From Ailanthus altissimus (Eukaryota; Streptophyta; Magnoliopsida; Sapindales; Simaroubaceae), in NCBI GenBank assembly GCA_946807835.1, contig OX327705.1, positions 17,576,501 through 17,640,500 on the forward strand: 64,000 nucleotides of DNA, read 5' to 3'. Position 1 is the stretch's first letter, and each line of letters starts with the position of its first letter. This document shows, one piece after another, positions 24,029 to 36,239 of the stretch. The notes under the pieces are model-generated. The model worked only from the letters and a program-made list of their open reading frames with translations, ran no database searches and was not told the origin of the DNA. Both the position numbers and the translations under genes were made by a program.

Positions 24029-26090
24029 CCCACAATAGAGAAAACTTAACATTGGGAAAAATATGAAACTTTTAAAGGCATAGCCACCACAAATGCACAA
24101 AAGGCCTTTCGGAGCAAATAGCAACACCTTGTTGCTAAACGACAAACTAATAACCCCTCTTTATAGTGTAGTGTCAGAATTTATCATAATGCCACATAAG
24201 CTTGTCTCGTTGGTTCAACTCATGCCGAGAAAGAGGGAGACTAAGGATAGCTTGCACTTTTTCTTTATAAAAAAAACCGTTAGATTAATTGTTGATTCCA
24301 TTCTCCTAAGTTTTGAAATAAGGTTTAAAACCATAAAGTGTTCAACCAACTTGTGAGTAAACAGTGGCTTGATAGAGGCAAGCTAAAAGAGCTATTGATT
24401 ATGATAAATAAAATTTAATTTTATGCTCATAATTCGTCATCATAATCCTTGATATATGATCTTTTAACCTCACAAAATACTTTTTTATATGAAGAAGCAA
24501 TTGATTTTACTTTAGCATGCAAAAAAGATGAGTTAGTAAAATAAAAGCCTTGAGGACCTGAGCTATAAGGGAATTTAAATAGGTCAAAATGCAACACCCT
24601 TGCTTTGTTAGCATTGCTAGATTAAAAGAAACAAATTTTGAAATCCCAAGTCGTCATTCGTCTTATTCTGACACAAGGTTTCCCAGAAGCACTAATGAAT
24701 TTTTCTTTGCTCATCATTCCTTCCCCATCAAAAACTCGTGAATGCTCTGTGTATATCATGAATTAAAGATGTTGAATGCATAAAAAGTTTATAGTATAAC
24801 TTAGAATTGCCTGAATAACAACCTTCATCAAAATCTCACGACCCGCTCTCGAGAACAATGAAGTTTTCCAACCTCGATACTTGCACTAGATTATGTCTAT
24901 AAGCCTTGCAAAAAAGATTTTAGGTTATGACCATGGATGCTTGGCAACTCTAGATATTTCTTATGACAGTTCACCTGTTGTATATCAAAACTACTAATAA
25001 TATCTTTACCTGTCTCATCAGAGACTCTTGGGCTCAGATAAACTGTAAATTTGTCAAAATTCATTACTTGGCTTGATGTCTTTCTATGTGCCGCCAAAAA
25101 GCTAGTGATAGTTTAACAATTCTACATCATAGCTTTGGGGAAATATTTGACTATCTTCTCTAAAAAAAGACGAAAAGTTAAGGATCCATATATGCCACAC
25201 TGAATAGCACTTAAATATTTTCGACCTTCAACTTATCTAAAAAGATAAGAATGTCTTTCAGTACATAAGAAAAGTAGATAGGGGAAAAAAATCACATTGG
25301 CACAATCCGCATGATGGTTTTAAACACCCATATTGCTCTTCATTAATAAGAATCGAATAAAAAACAAAAGTAATGCACATTATGACTTTGTGACACTATT
25401 TTTTTTAAAACCAAACTTTCTTATAATAGCTTCGAAGAATGTCCACTAAACTCTATTGTAAGCCTTCAACATATCAAGGTTCAAAGTTAAATGCCCATCA
25501 ACTGGACATCTTTGGTACTTAATAAAGTTAAGGCATTTAAATTCGATAATTTCATTATCAGTAATCAATCTCCCAAAAACAAATTTACTCTGTAACTCTA
25601 AAATAATATCTTTTAGAACCCTTCGAAGCCTATTTGTCAAAGCCATGAAAATTATCTTACACAGTATATTGCACAAATTAATAGGTCAAAAGTCTACTAA
25701 ATAAGGTAGATCTTCACATTTCGAGATAAGGGTTATAAGAGTGTCATTAAGCGAGCCTAACTCTCCCTCTCCATTGAAGAACTTTAGACAACTACCAATA
25801 ACACTATCACCAATTATATCCCAAACTTTTTAAAAGAATAATGTAGGATGCCATCTTTACTTGGTGCCTTAGTAGGAAATATTTGGAATGAAGAATTATA
25901 AATGTTAGTCTTGGTAAACTTGGCACTAGATACTGCTTACTAGCATCAAAAAGCCATAGCTCCACATTGTCAACCACCTTCAGAATCTCTTGAGCTAAAG
26001 GGCTCGAAATGTGAATATGTTGTGAAAGTTGCCAAGAAAAACATCTTCAATCTAACCCTTCTCAATCTGCCATTGTTTCTTAGAAATATT
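24029..26090 (-). pseudogene. LINE reverse transcriptase region, 5'-truncated
   Basis: Upstream half of the LINE whose 3' part is at 13887-14729. The minus frame at about 25870-25680 reads GSCLKFFNGEGELGSLNDTL and TLISKCEDLPYLVDF. At 25676-25446 it continues ILCKIIFMALTNRLRRVLKD, then FGRLITDN, then GHLTLNLDMLKAYNRV, the standard L1-type RT blocks with the F-x-G-R-x-I-x-D-N motif. Frame changes and stops abound. No endonuclease domain is seen beyond about 26090, so the element was truncated at its 5' end, as is usual for LINEs. The left end at 24029 borders the copia B LTR. Confidence 0.8.
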
Positions 26091-26213
26091 TATTTACTAG
26101 TAAAGAATAATTAATCATAGACATAGTCTAATGGTAACTACACCCCTTAACTAACATCTTAGATCCTTATCCAAATACCATCTTCCCCCAACTAAAAGCC
26201 TATAGGGTTATTA

Positions 26214-27795
26214 TTACAAATACCCCTAAGGTATGACTTGATTAATAATTGAATTTTTGATTCTGTCAACAATACCCAAACATTTAAAAAAATCTCACTA
26301 ATGCCCAATCATCAAGGAATCTTTCGTAAAATTAAAAGAATAAAAGTGTTAAAGTCATTTCACACATAATGTTAAAGGAAAATGACATGTGGCAGTTGTA
26401 ACCAAACATCCCTTGAATTTGTGTTTATATTTGTGTCCAAACAACCCTTAAATTTATGTCTAAAGACCTCTTATCGATCTTATTAAACACACATTTTCTA
26501 TCTTACCAAACATATATTTTTCATCTTACCAAACACCCCTAGATCTCTTCTCTATTCATCACAATCTTTCTCTATTTCTTCTTCATTTTGTTAGAAATTA
26601 CAGCAACCTAAATTCATCAACAATATCACAATCCAAAATTTAAAGAATATTTTATAAATATTAAATTCTAGAAATTAATTTTTGATTCTTGAGAAGAACA
26701 AGCAAATTGGAATATGTGAAGCAACACATTGTCTCTGTATTTCTCATGCCAATGATTGGGACCTTGCTTTCTTTGATAGATGTCTTGCTTGTATTAGAAT
26801 TTTCTAATACTATTTGGGGTCTAATGCTAACTTAGCTTTCCCAGAGAAGCACATGGGTGCAACATTTGAGAAAAGTCCTCGACCTTGGTGCACAACCATA
26901 AATTCAAAAGATATACATTTTGGTAGTGTTTTTGCGTGTCAAAGATTCGTGGTCGGTGTGGAAAAATGGGTGACAAGAGTGTTTACTAGTCATACAATTG
27001 TTTGTTTGAAGGATGAATAAGGTAATCTATGGGTTGGTGAATCGGGACATGAAAATGAAAAGAATAAGAAATCATAGTAGTAATTCCATGGGATGAATGA
27101 TGTAACAACAATGGATATCGTATCAACAGGAGCAGTAGCAGCAACAGACACCAATGCCGCCTCCGGCTAGCTAGGCTTTGCAAACGGTGTCACCGCTATC
27201 TATTCAAATGCAGCATTTGTACCCCATCGTGTCCGATACTTCATCCAACGGGATTCGGTCCTTGTGGATCGGAGATTTGCAGCTATTTTGTGTAATCTTT
27301 TTCAGTTATTTAAAAAGAATAATAGAGTCTTTTAGTTAAGGAAGTAAATCTTTCCATTCAATTTCAAGAATCTTTATGATTGCTTTATTTTTTCATTCCT
27401 TGTAATTTTGTTTCCTTTATTTTATGAAGTCTTTATTACTTTCAACTTTCCTCTTTTTAACATTTTCTACTCTGCTTGTTTGATGAAGCTTTTTTTTTTT
27501 TAATGAAAAAAATTATTTGTTATGTTTGTGGATATGTATGTTCTAAATGGATAGTATTATATTTGCTTTATTTAATAAAAAAATCTATTTAATTAAAAAC
27601 AAAGCAAGGAACAATTTAGATATTTTATAATTTATTATTATATAGAGGGCAATTTAGGTATTTTATATCCATTGACATAGAATTTGTTAACTCTCATCGG
27701 ATATTCTTTATCAAAAGTGTATTGGTGAATTTTTTTAAAAATTTTTAAATATTATTGACAAAATTTAAATTTTGTAGGTATTTATATAATTAGAT
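26214..27795. mobile_element. TIR element carrying a host gene fragment (Pack-MULE-like)
   Basis: The left end (from GGGTTATTATTACAAATACC, 26214 to about 26330) is an imperfect inverted repeat of the right end (about 27680-27795). For example, CTGTCAACAATACCCAAACA pairs with the reverse complement of the region near 27750. Arms of about 110-120 bp and a length of 1.6 kb fit a non-autonomous Mutator-like element. No transposase is visible. A clear 9-bp target duplication was not found. The interior holds an RBP45/47-like coding fragment (27106-27282). Confidence 0.45.
27106..27282 (+). pseudogene. RBP45/47-type RNA-binding protein N-terminal fragment
   Basis: In one frame the 59 codons read a glutamine-rich stretch (QQQWISYQQEQ), then QQQTPMPPPAS, then SIQMQHLYPIVS, and finally SNGIRSLWIGDLQ. 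Plant RBP45/47 proteins (oligouridylate-binding hnRNP-like proteins with three RRMs) begin with a Gln/Pro-rich leader followed by RTLWIGDLQYWMDE, where LWIGDL is RNP2 of RRM1. Two in-frame stops interrupt it, and similarity ends right after the RNP2 motif. Recognition is by motif only. Confidence 0.45.
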
Positions 27796-29699
27796 CTTAC
27801 TTTAGAGTTATTCATAATACTAACTCAAAAATATTTATTAATAATAAAAATTAATACAAAAAGTAATATTTAAATGTCGTAGAAAAGTCCTTCTACCCGT
27901 AAATTGGGTGGAAGGTAATCCAAATTGTAGCATCATTTATAATCTAAAATTAAAAATATAAATTAAAGAAAAAAAAATTAAATCATTAATAATATTATCG
28001 TGACATAATATAGTATTATTATAAATTGCCGTGTGTTAGTTGGAAACTTATTTTATTATTTTATTTCCATATGGTGATTTGTTAGTCATGTGTATATTAT
28101 AATATTTGTATCTTAATTTTGTATTCCAATTTTATAAGTTATATTACGTTGAAATTATTACAAATCAAATGTTTATAGATGACGTTTGAAATTACTAACT
28201 GTATATTAAATCAACTGCAAGGAATGGTGTTGCAATTTACTGTTTTGAAGCTCATTAATTCATAAGTATAGTGCATATTTGGTTGGTTTCTGTATTTGTC
28301 AAAAAAGTTTTTTAATATCAAAATTCTTTTTAATTTTTTTGAATGATGTGTTGGTCATAATTGAAAAAACGTTTTTGAAGATTAAAATAATATTTTATAT
28401 TTACTTGTAAAAATTTAAATTTTAAAATTTTAAAAATAATTTTTTAAAATTTTTATAGTAGTTTTATATTAACATATATACCTTCCTAATATTTTCTTAA
28501 TTCAATAGCATATCTTAATAAAATTAAACTCTATTCTACTAATATATTTTAAATTTTTTGTTAAATTTCACAATATCTCCATATTTTTGCAATCATTATA
28601 TATCTACAAGTCTACTCTTTTTTTTTTGTTATAAATATATAGTATTTTTTAATTTTTATACTAAATATATTAATTTATATAATTCATTACTTGTTATTTA
28701 TTAATTTTATTTGAATTCTTATAAATTTATATTTATTTATATTTAGAGTTTTAATTATTTTAGCCATTATTTTACAATGATCGTAATTTAAATTTTAACA
28801 TAAATCATTGTTGTGTTGTTTATAAAAATACATTAGTCAATTTTATATATTAAATTATAAATTTTACTTTATGTAAAAAATATTAAATTGTATAAAATAT
28901 TAATGCAAAATTTATAAAGCATTTTTTTCAATAATTTAATAATAGTGTAATAATTTTAACAATGTGTAATTAAATAATCTATTATTTCAAATGAGTTTTT
29001 TTTTAATAATTAAACGATAAATAATTTTTTCTTAAGAGTAAACTCTAATAATCACATTACATACACGCAACCAAAATTAATCAATATAACTAGCTCTTTT
29101 CTTTTTCTTTTTCTTTTTCTTTTTGGTAAGTGTTTGTATAAAACGAGTACATGCAAGCTCAGAGTATTTAAGGGATATTGGGGATTACCTTTTTCCTTTT
29201 TCTGGCTAAGATGCTGCTGAAAGTGTTGTGTTTGGTGGATGCGAGTTCTAAAAATTTTAATTAGATATTGTTGTTCTTTCTTGTTATGGACATATCAACC
29301 TTAATGTAGCTTAGATCCTCGGGCAGAGTTAGAAGCCAAATTAGGAGGGCAAAGATGTTGAAGTTGTCTACAATTTTTATAACAAGAGGGCCAAAATGCT
29401 GGATTTGACAATTTATAGAAACTATTAAGTCTAAAATTGTCAATTGTAAGTCAAAAGAAAATGGTAGCATTACTACTCTACATAATTCACACTTACTAAA
29501 CCCCATATAATTTCATCGTCCAATTAATTTATCCATCTACAAGGTTTTTTTTTTTTTTTTTTGTTAATGCACTAATATTTGTAATTTTGGATGGAACTTA
29601 TTACGACGCTCCAAAAATCTGTGCCAAGTTAGATCGAATATATTATAATATTGCTCGAAAAGTTGTACCAACTTTTAAGGCTTATACTCCCTAAACTCG
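27796..29699. other. AT-rich intergenic DNA
   Basis: No gene is recognised. It contains homopolymer runs and a CTTTTT repeat at about 29098-29123. Short open frames here have no family resemblance. Confidence 0.4.
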
Positions 29700-30064
29700 G
29701 AAAAAATATTCAATACCCACTAAAACATTCAAAGTAATTCGAACCCCTCCCTGGGAAACCATCCAACTGATGTGGGTTTCTTCGCATGGGTTGAAAATAT
29801 TGATTTTGGTTCAGGTTTATTTATAAATTTATTCCCAAGTTTGTGATTAAAAATAATAAAATTATTTGTAAATTTGTTAAAATTTACTCGTATTAAAAAG
29901 AATTTAATAAAATTTGAATCGAATGTAGTATACAAAATTAAAATTCATAATAAATTTAGGATGAGTACAAACTAGATAAAAAATCTATGACTACTTGCAA
30001 TTGGTATTTACAAATATTACATTTTTCTTAATTTTTTTAGATAAAAAATGCAATACATTGCATA
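29700..30064. other. AT-rich flank of the 30-kb array
   Basis: AT-rich sequence with motifs such as AATAATAAAATTATTTGTAAA that are partly mirrored on the other side of the array (30530-30620). The array may therefore sit inside a decayed non-autonomous transposon. Confidence 0.3.
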
Positions 30065-30480
30065 TTGTATATCTAGCGCGCTTAGCATGCGTACTAAAAG
30101 TGTAGGTCGCGTGCTGAGCATTGACTCCTAGCATGCGTGTTAAACGTTAAGCCCGTAACGTTGCGCACTTAGTATGCGTTCTTAGCAGGTGTGTTAAGTG
30201 CTAAATGCTTGTGTGCTTAGTGTGCACTTTACGTTGCACACTTAGCATGCATTCCTAACACGTGTATTAAGTGTTAAACGTTTGTGTGCTCCACGTTGCA
30301 TACTTAGCATGCATTTCTAACAAATGTGTTAAGTGCTAGACGTATGTGTACTTAGTGTGCGCTCTTAGCACACATGTTAAGTGCATTAAGCGTGCATATT
30401 TTTAACATTTGCTTTTGACATGCACGCTAACTATTGTGCGCTTAGCTGTTACTCATAACACATGTGCTAAGCGTCAAATG
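30065..30480. repeat. GC-rich tandem array with TTAGCATGC core, unit about 62-73 bp
   Basis: Repeated units contain CTTAGCATGC, then a TAACACGTGTATTAAGTG-type block, then TAAACGTTTGTGTGCT and CACGTTGCACA. Units start near 30168, 30241 and 30303, with partial units on both sides. Many words are near-palindromic (GCATGC, ACGTGT, TGCACA). No coding potential. Confidence 0.65.
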
Positions 30481-32159
30481 TAAAATATTATAAATTTTGT
30501 GTGTATTCTTAGAATGTGAAGAGCTATATACTTATTATTAAATTTATTTAAAATTTACGAATAATTTATTACAAATTTAATAATGAGTATGTATCTATTA
30601 AAATAAGTTTAATATTAAAACTTTAAATTCACAATAAATTTTTAAAAAAAATTAATATTTTACTTTTAAAATAAATACGAATATAATTTTAAAATATTTA
30701 TCTCAAATTCGGTCTAGTATCATCTTTACTCGAGATTGTTGCCTTTTAATTTTATATTAACCAAGAACTGCAGCACCTTCGAATTAAGTGCAATTCCATC
30801 AGTTTATAGAAAAGAAAAATTGCATTCTATCAAAAGAAAAAAAAAGGCCCGTATTTAATTTGTCAATTATGTAAGCATTTGAATTCCGGTGGCAAGTGAG
30901 ATATTTTTTTCAACACACAAATAAAATATGTTTGGTCTTCTGCTCGACGCCGTGCACTGAGAAGCCTAATTATTTTATTTTTGTCACGACGGGCATACTA
31001 ATATATCATGTCATTTCATTATACTAATACGCGCTTTTGCAGAGCATGCATGTTCAAATATTTAATGTGAAAACTGAGAAAGGTATTGTTTAGCTTTGTC
31101 TTTACAGCATATAAAAGTCTGGACTCTGGCCGAATTCCAAAAGCACTTGTATGAGTTTGGGCAATCGTGTAAGTGCTTTTAGAAAAGCACTTGGTAAATA
31201 GCTAAAGGCTAAAATAATTACTACATCCAATGGTTTTGGAAATATACTACCTTAATTGGTTTCCATTAACTTAATAGGTCAAAAGCACAGAATTTATTTT
31301 ATATAGTATTAAATTAGCAATTTAATCAAATCATCTTCCAGTCAAAATGCACCAAGTACTATTATTTATTATATATGTTGGTTTCATATTGATGTCGTAG
31401 AGATGTTAGTCAAATAGACCCCAAAAAAAAATCTTTCATTTCCATTCAACACTGATCGATTTATTTTAATCAAATTCAATTTTAACTCATGTGGGACTAA
31501 ATTCAATTAACAATAGTTTAAAGATATGGTATGCTATAAATACTTTTATCTCAAAAATAACAACTACATTGGCCAATTAAATTGGTTATACAAGTATTTT
31601 ATTATATTTATTCGATATAATATGTCAAACTCATATAAAGTTGTCGCTATTGGATTTTGGGGCTTAGGCCTATGCTTAAATATGAGCTCAACCCACCAAA
31701 GTCTAAGTCTGCAAAGCCTTCGCACCAAATTGTTGAGAGTAGGCATAAGAATTTAACTCAGATCTAAATTTGGATTTGAAAATTTTGAATTTGGTCGGGT
31801 TTAAAAAATTTAAGATTTTTAAAGATTTAAATTTTTTTAAAAAAATTTGGATTGTGTTGAATTCAAATTTTTACCGGAACCTAAAATTTTGATTTAAATT
31901 TAAATTTTATCTTTTTAAAAAAAATCTTAAATTAATTTAAATTCTTTAATATATATATATAAATCTAACAATTATTTTACATAAAAAAATCTCAAAAGTT
32001 TAAATTCTACCTAAAAATTAAAAAAAAATTGAAAAATAACTACAAAAAAACTTAAATACAGATCTAGCTTGACTCAGAAAAACTCAAGTTTTGGATTCAT
32101 AAAAAAAATTAAAATTAAAATTTGGATCAAAAAATTTTCCCCTACTCAAGAGTTCTCCA
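30481..32159. other. Intergenic DNA, probable decayed transposon ends
   Basis: AT-rich. It has low-complexity stretches (31780-32130) rich in AAATTTAAATTT with a GGTCGGGTTT motif, as seen near the ends of hAT-like elements, but no paired ends were confirmed. The short frames at 31526-31756 and 31564-31746 overlap each other and resemble no family. Confidence 0.35.
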
Positions 32160-32900
32160 AACTCATAAAAACCCAAAGTTATCTAATTAGTTCCTTACTT
32201 GGAGAGCTTTCAAGCACAATTAATAAAGGCTAATTGAGCCCAATAACCACAAGACCTCGGTCTAAAAGGCTTAAACTCTTAAAAATCATAGGATGGGGCC
32301 TTAAACATCCTAAGCATATCATTCTCTTATAAAGAAGTGAAGTTAGTCAATAAACTCGCACAACCATCCTCTCAAGAATATTTCCAAATTTGAGGATGAC
32401 CCATGATATATAAAAGAACAAAGAGGTAGAACTATCAAGATAACATTCTTTAAGAAACAAAAAGATAACTACCCTACTAGAACCTCATTACAAGCCTCCA
32501 ATTTTTTGCTCCGCTCCACGATGCAGAAGGATGACGTAGAGAATAAAGTTGACCGACTATAGAGCCTATAAAAAGAGGCCTAAGAGTCGAGCACAAAAGG
32601 TAAAAATAATTTCAGATAGACACATTTCAAAGCAAGATTTTATCAAAAAGAACTCTCTCTCTTAAAGAATTCTCAAGAATCTTTAACTTAAGACTTAAAC
32701 ATTGAAGGGTTATTGCTGGAATAATCAGTAATGCAGTTTAATTGAATTTTATGAGTGTGAGCAAGCTTCTTAAAGCAAACTTTTATGAGAGTACTCGGCT
32801 AGAAACCTTTTTCTAGAGAGAAATCTATTTGCAAACCTGGACTCTCATTCATAATCGAGAACTTCACCCAAGATTGTTAGATTCGAGGTCAACAAAAGTA
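32160..32900 (+). repeat. Gypsy-type solo LTR (plus orientation)
   Basis: It has a TATA box (CCTATAAAAAGAGGCC, about 32571), then a leader with ACTTAAGACTTAAACATTGA, similar to the tgacTTgAgCaTCgGAG box of plant gypsy LTRs. It ends with AGAACTTCACCCAAGATTGT. No gag or pol follows. Borders are approximate and no target duplication was determined. Confidence 0.45.
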
Positions 32901-33221
32901 ATTAAAATTAACAATCAAATTTGGGACGAAAACCTTTTAACTCATATCCACGTATATAAAAATGAATAATTTTAAATATCTCAAAATTTATTTAAAATGG
33001 GATTTTAACTTAGGAATTTAACCTAAAATATAACTTTGCCCTAATTAAATTTGAAGTACTCAATTTTGTCCCAGTTTATTAATTTTTGTTCTCAATTTGA
33101 ATGGTGAAAGGTTAAAAAGGTAATCTAACCATGTCAGAAACACGTGACAATCACTAATTTATTGAGGGATCAAAATTCACATCCTCTTTTGCACTGCCAT
33201 CAGTTAACAGTAGCCGCCCTT
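32901..33221. other. Flank of hairpin H4
   Basis: A block at 33040-33110 (CTAATTAAATTTGAAGTACT) pairs in inverted form with about 34150-34230, so H4 may be the core of a larger 1.2-kb inverted-repeat element. Confidence 0.35.
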
Positions 33222-33875
33222 GGCCAGCAGTCGATAATATGTGATGATTCGACTCAATATTAACATCATTGGACTCAAAATTTTGTGATCTATGTAATGC
33301 TGAATTTTTTTATCAATTGAGCATCGTAGAGGTGTTAAAAATAGGGAGACCATAATGGTGGGCTCGTGGCTACCGCTGTTCACTGTCAAATAGTGGGGCG
33401 GTCAGCCACCGATTTGTCTAATAGTAGAGGCAGTGTATGTCCCTACCCCACAATTTGACGGTAACCGCCGCCCATGGAAAGCGGTCACTGTCCACCACTG
33501 TTGGTTGTCAAAGGATAAGGTGGAGTAGTGGCATGTACCGCTCACACATTGGATAAATCAGTCTCCAATCTGTATAATAGTGGGGGCGATGTACGTCACC
33601 GAGCCACCATTTGACAGTGATTGCCCTCCCAGAGTGGTGGGCGAAGGCTACCACTGTTTGTTGTCAAAAATAGTGGGGCAGTGGTGTGCACCGCCCCACA
33701 AGTTGATAGTGAACAACAATGGCTATTGCCGCTCTCACCAGATTCTCCCCATTTTTTTGACACATCTACGGTGCTCAATTGATGAAAATAATTTCTCCAT
33801 CATAGAGATCACGAAGTATTAAATCCGATGATGTTAATTTTGAGTCGAATTGCCACCGGTTATCGATAGTCATTA
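33222..33875. repeat. Long inverted-repeat element with GC-rich core (H4)
   Basis: Arms of about 115 bp: ATTCGACTCAATATTAACAT (33247) pairs with the reverse complement of ATGTTAATTTTGAGTCGAAT (33833), and ATCAATTGAGCATCGTAGAG (33312) pairs with CTACGGTGCTCAATTGAT (33766). The core (33360-33750) has about three copies of a roughly 150-bp unit carrying CACTGTCAAATAGTGGGGCG in both orientations. Arm sequence is shared with H6, so both belong to one family. Frames inside are products of symmetry, not genes. Confidence 0.65.
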
Positions 33876-35663
33876 TCGGTGACTAGTGACCAGTTGCTCC
33901 ATTTTTATTTATATATTTATTTATTTTGTTTTATTTTTAAAAATATTTATTAAAAGTATAAATCAATTACATAATGATACATGTTATTTTATTAAAATTT
34001 ATTTTTTAATTATATGAAATTAAATAAATGGATGAGATTGTTTCACGTGATTAAAGACAGTGAATATGTAAAATTATACCACATATCCAATTTTAGAGGG
34101 CAAAGGATGGAGAAAAACTGGTAATTGTATATTAAAATTACTATTTTATCTAGATTAATAAAAAAATTAACGAATTTTGACAAAATTATGTATTTAAATT
34201 TAATTAGAATAAACTTATATCTTAAGCCAAATTTTTGGAATAAAAATATTGTTATCCTTATTTTAAAAAGTGCATTTTAAATGAAATGACATGTAATATA
34301 TCATTTATTGAGTAGATTTATACATTTTTAAGTCATTTATTTTATTATTGTATATCCATATAATGAATGTCAATCCATTTAAAATATTTTTTAGAATATT
34401 AATTTTTTATGTGTAATATTACTAACAAAATATAATATTCTTTTCAAAAATTGCAATGGACTTTATCTTCTTCATATCAAATTTGCACTTGCAAAGTAAC
34501 TTTAGGTCATAAATCAAATTACATTAAAGTATCAAATTTAAATCCTTCCATCAAGGTAAGATTATAAGACCCAATGAAGTAATATGTTAAAAGATAGGGC
34601 TATTTGAACCCCAAAATATTCAACAAATTTATTTATTTTAATAAATTCATCATTAAAATTTAAAAAAGTTTGAATTTTATGTTATAGGTTTATCTTATTT
34701 TTTAATATAACCTTGCTAAATTAAATTATTGTAATAAAATTATTTTTACTAAATAACCATAAAAATTCTTAAAGCTAAATAATTTCTACAATATTTTTTC
34801 TATGAAAATTTACTTATTTAAAACTAAAACCTAATAACATCGATTAATCAATTAAATTTTTTTAATAATCATAAAAAAATATATATAGTTTTTTACGTGT
34901 TTGAATTAAAGTTTTTTCTTTAAAAAAAAGTCAAGAGCATTCATTTTATTGAATATTTAAATACCTATTATTTTTTGTTTGATTGAATCAAATTATTTAA
35001 TTTTTAATTAGATTTCACCGAGTGAGTGATCTCAAATTTATTTTCGAACTTAGAGTGAGTTTTTAGAGCTTTTTAATTTTAATTTTTATTAATTATCTGT
35101 TTTTTAATATAAATAACACATAAATTTTTATTTGGTCCTTATTATATATTTCCCTTTAAAAGTCAGTTTTTGATTATTATTCTTGAGTTTTGTGTAGAAA
35201 TAGTTATAGAACTTATTTAACATCAAGAATAATTATATGTATTAATTAAAAATTAATATTTTAGAATAATTTAAATTAATAATATTGTATTAGTAATTAA
35301 ATCTGGTTTATAAATTAAAACTCAAAATTTTATACTTTAATATGGTGTGTTGAGAAAAGAGGTTTATTGAGTATTTTGGTAGATTCAAATAGCCTCACCC
35401 AATATTAAATATATGTTTTTAATTATATGAGTCCAACGACTAAAAAATTATTTTAAGAATTATTCATCAAGAATTACTTTTAAAATGAAGTAAATTTATG
35501 ACTTAAATATATTTTTTAAAATATCTATATATATATATATTTGAGTCATAAATATTTAAGTCATATGTACTTACACGTCATTGATCTATTATAACATGGA
35601 ACGAATCTTATTAAAACTTACACAACTTAAATTAATTGTAGCATAGGCAAATAATTTAAAGTG
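33876..35663. other. AT-rich intergenic DNA with half of an H2-like MITE
   Basis: 34117-34230 (GTAATTGTATATTAAAATTA and onward) resembles the right arm of H2. Otherwise no genes, and only low-complexity AT sequence including a TA run near 35531. Confidence 0.4.
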
Positions 35664-35848
35664 TAATGTTATATTTTTTAAATAATATTTTAAATTTATA
35701 TTTTTATTTAAGATGTTAAGTAATTATTAAATAGTAAAATTATATAAATTTTAAAATTATCATTACACTATTTTATCGTCCAATAATTATTTAATATCTC
35801 ATTTAAAATAAAAAATTTTAAAATATTATATAAAAAATATAACATTAT
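35664..35848. repeat. AT-rich hairpin MITE (H5)
   Basis: A 185-bp palindrome: TAATGTTATATTTTTTAAAT on the left pairs with ATATAAAAAATATAACATTA on the right, and the pairing continues inward for about 80 bp. No coding potential. Confidence 0.6.
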
Positions 35849-36239
35849 TTTAATTTAAACCTAAAACATATTAATTCATTTCCATTTTATGTTAAAAGAG
35901 AAATTTATTCACTTCTTAGGCAAGGATGTTAGTAAAACCACTGATCTTTGAGAATGTTGATGTGACCTTAAGGATGGAAAACTTGGAAAATATACTATTA
36001 CTCTAACTGAAATAAGATTATATAAAAATTGAAGGGGTATTATATAAATATCTTTAAAATATTGTCTATTTTTAATAGTATTTATTAATTTGTAAAATAG
36101 ATAAAAATGTTCGATCATTAAGAAATATTCTATAAGAATTAATTTTAAAAAAAGGTATTGTCATTTTAATAATGTATTTTTTAAACACTCGTTAACATGT
36201 GTGTTGAGGGAGGTAATGCCATTCTCCCTCGTGAGATTA
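35849..36239. other. Intergenic spacer
   Basis: No gene or repeat border recognised. Confidence 0.4.

Noticed and set aside
26814..27020. Plus-strand 68-codon frame as a host gene exon
   Set aside because: Unrecognised peptide inside the TIR element, no splice or start support; may be part of captured or decayed sequence.
30065..30480. CRISPR-like array
   Set aside because: Units are contiguous and diverged without unique spacers, and the window is eukaryotic.
33580..33822. Open frames on both strands in the H4 core
   Set aside because: Mirror-image frames expected from inverted repeats; the peptides resemble no known family.
35664..35848. MicroRNA precursor
   Set aside because: The whole fold is an AT-rich symmetrical palindrome typical of MITEs; no discrete miRNA duplex can be argued without small-RNA data.
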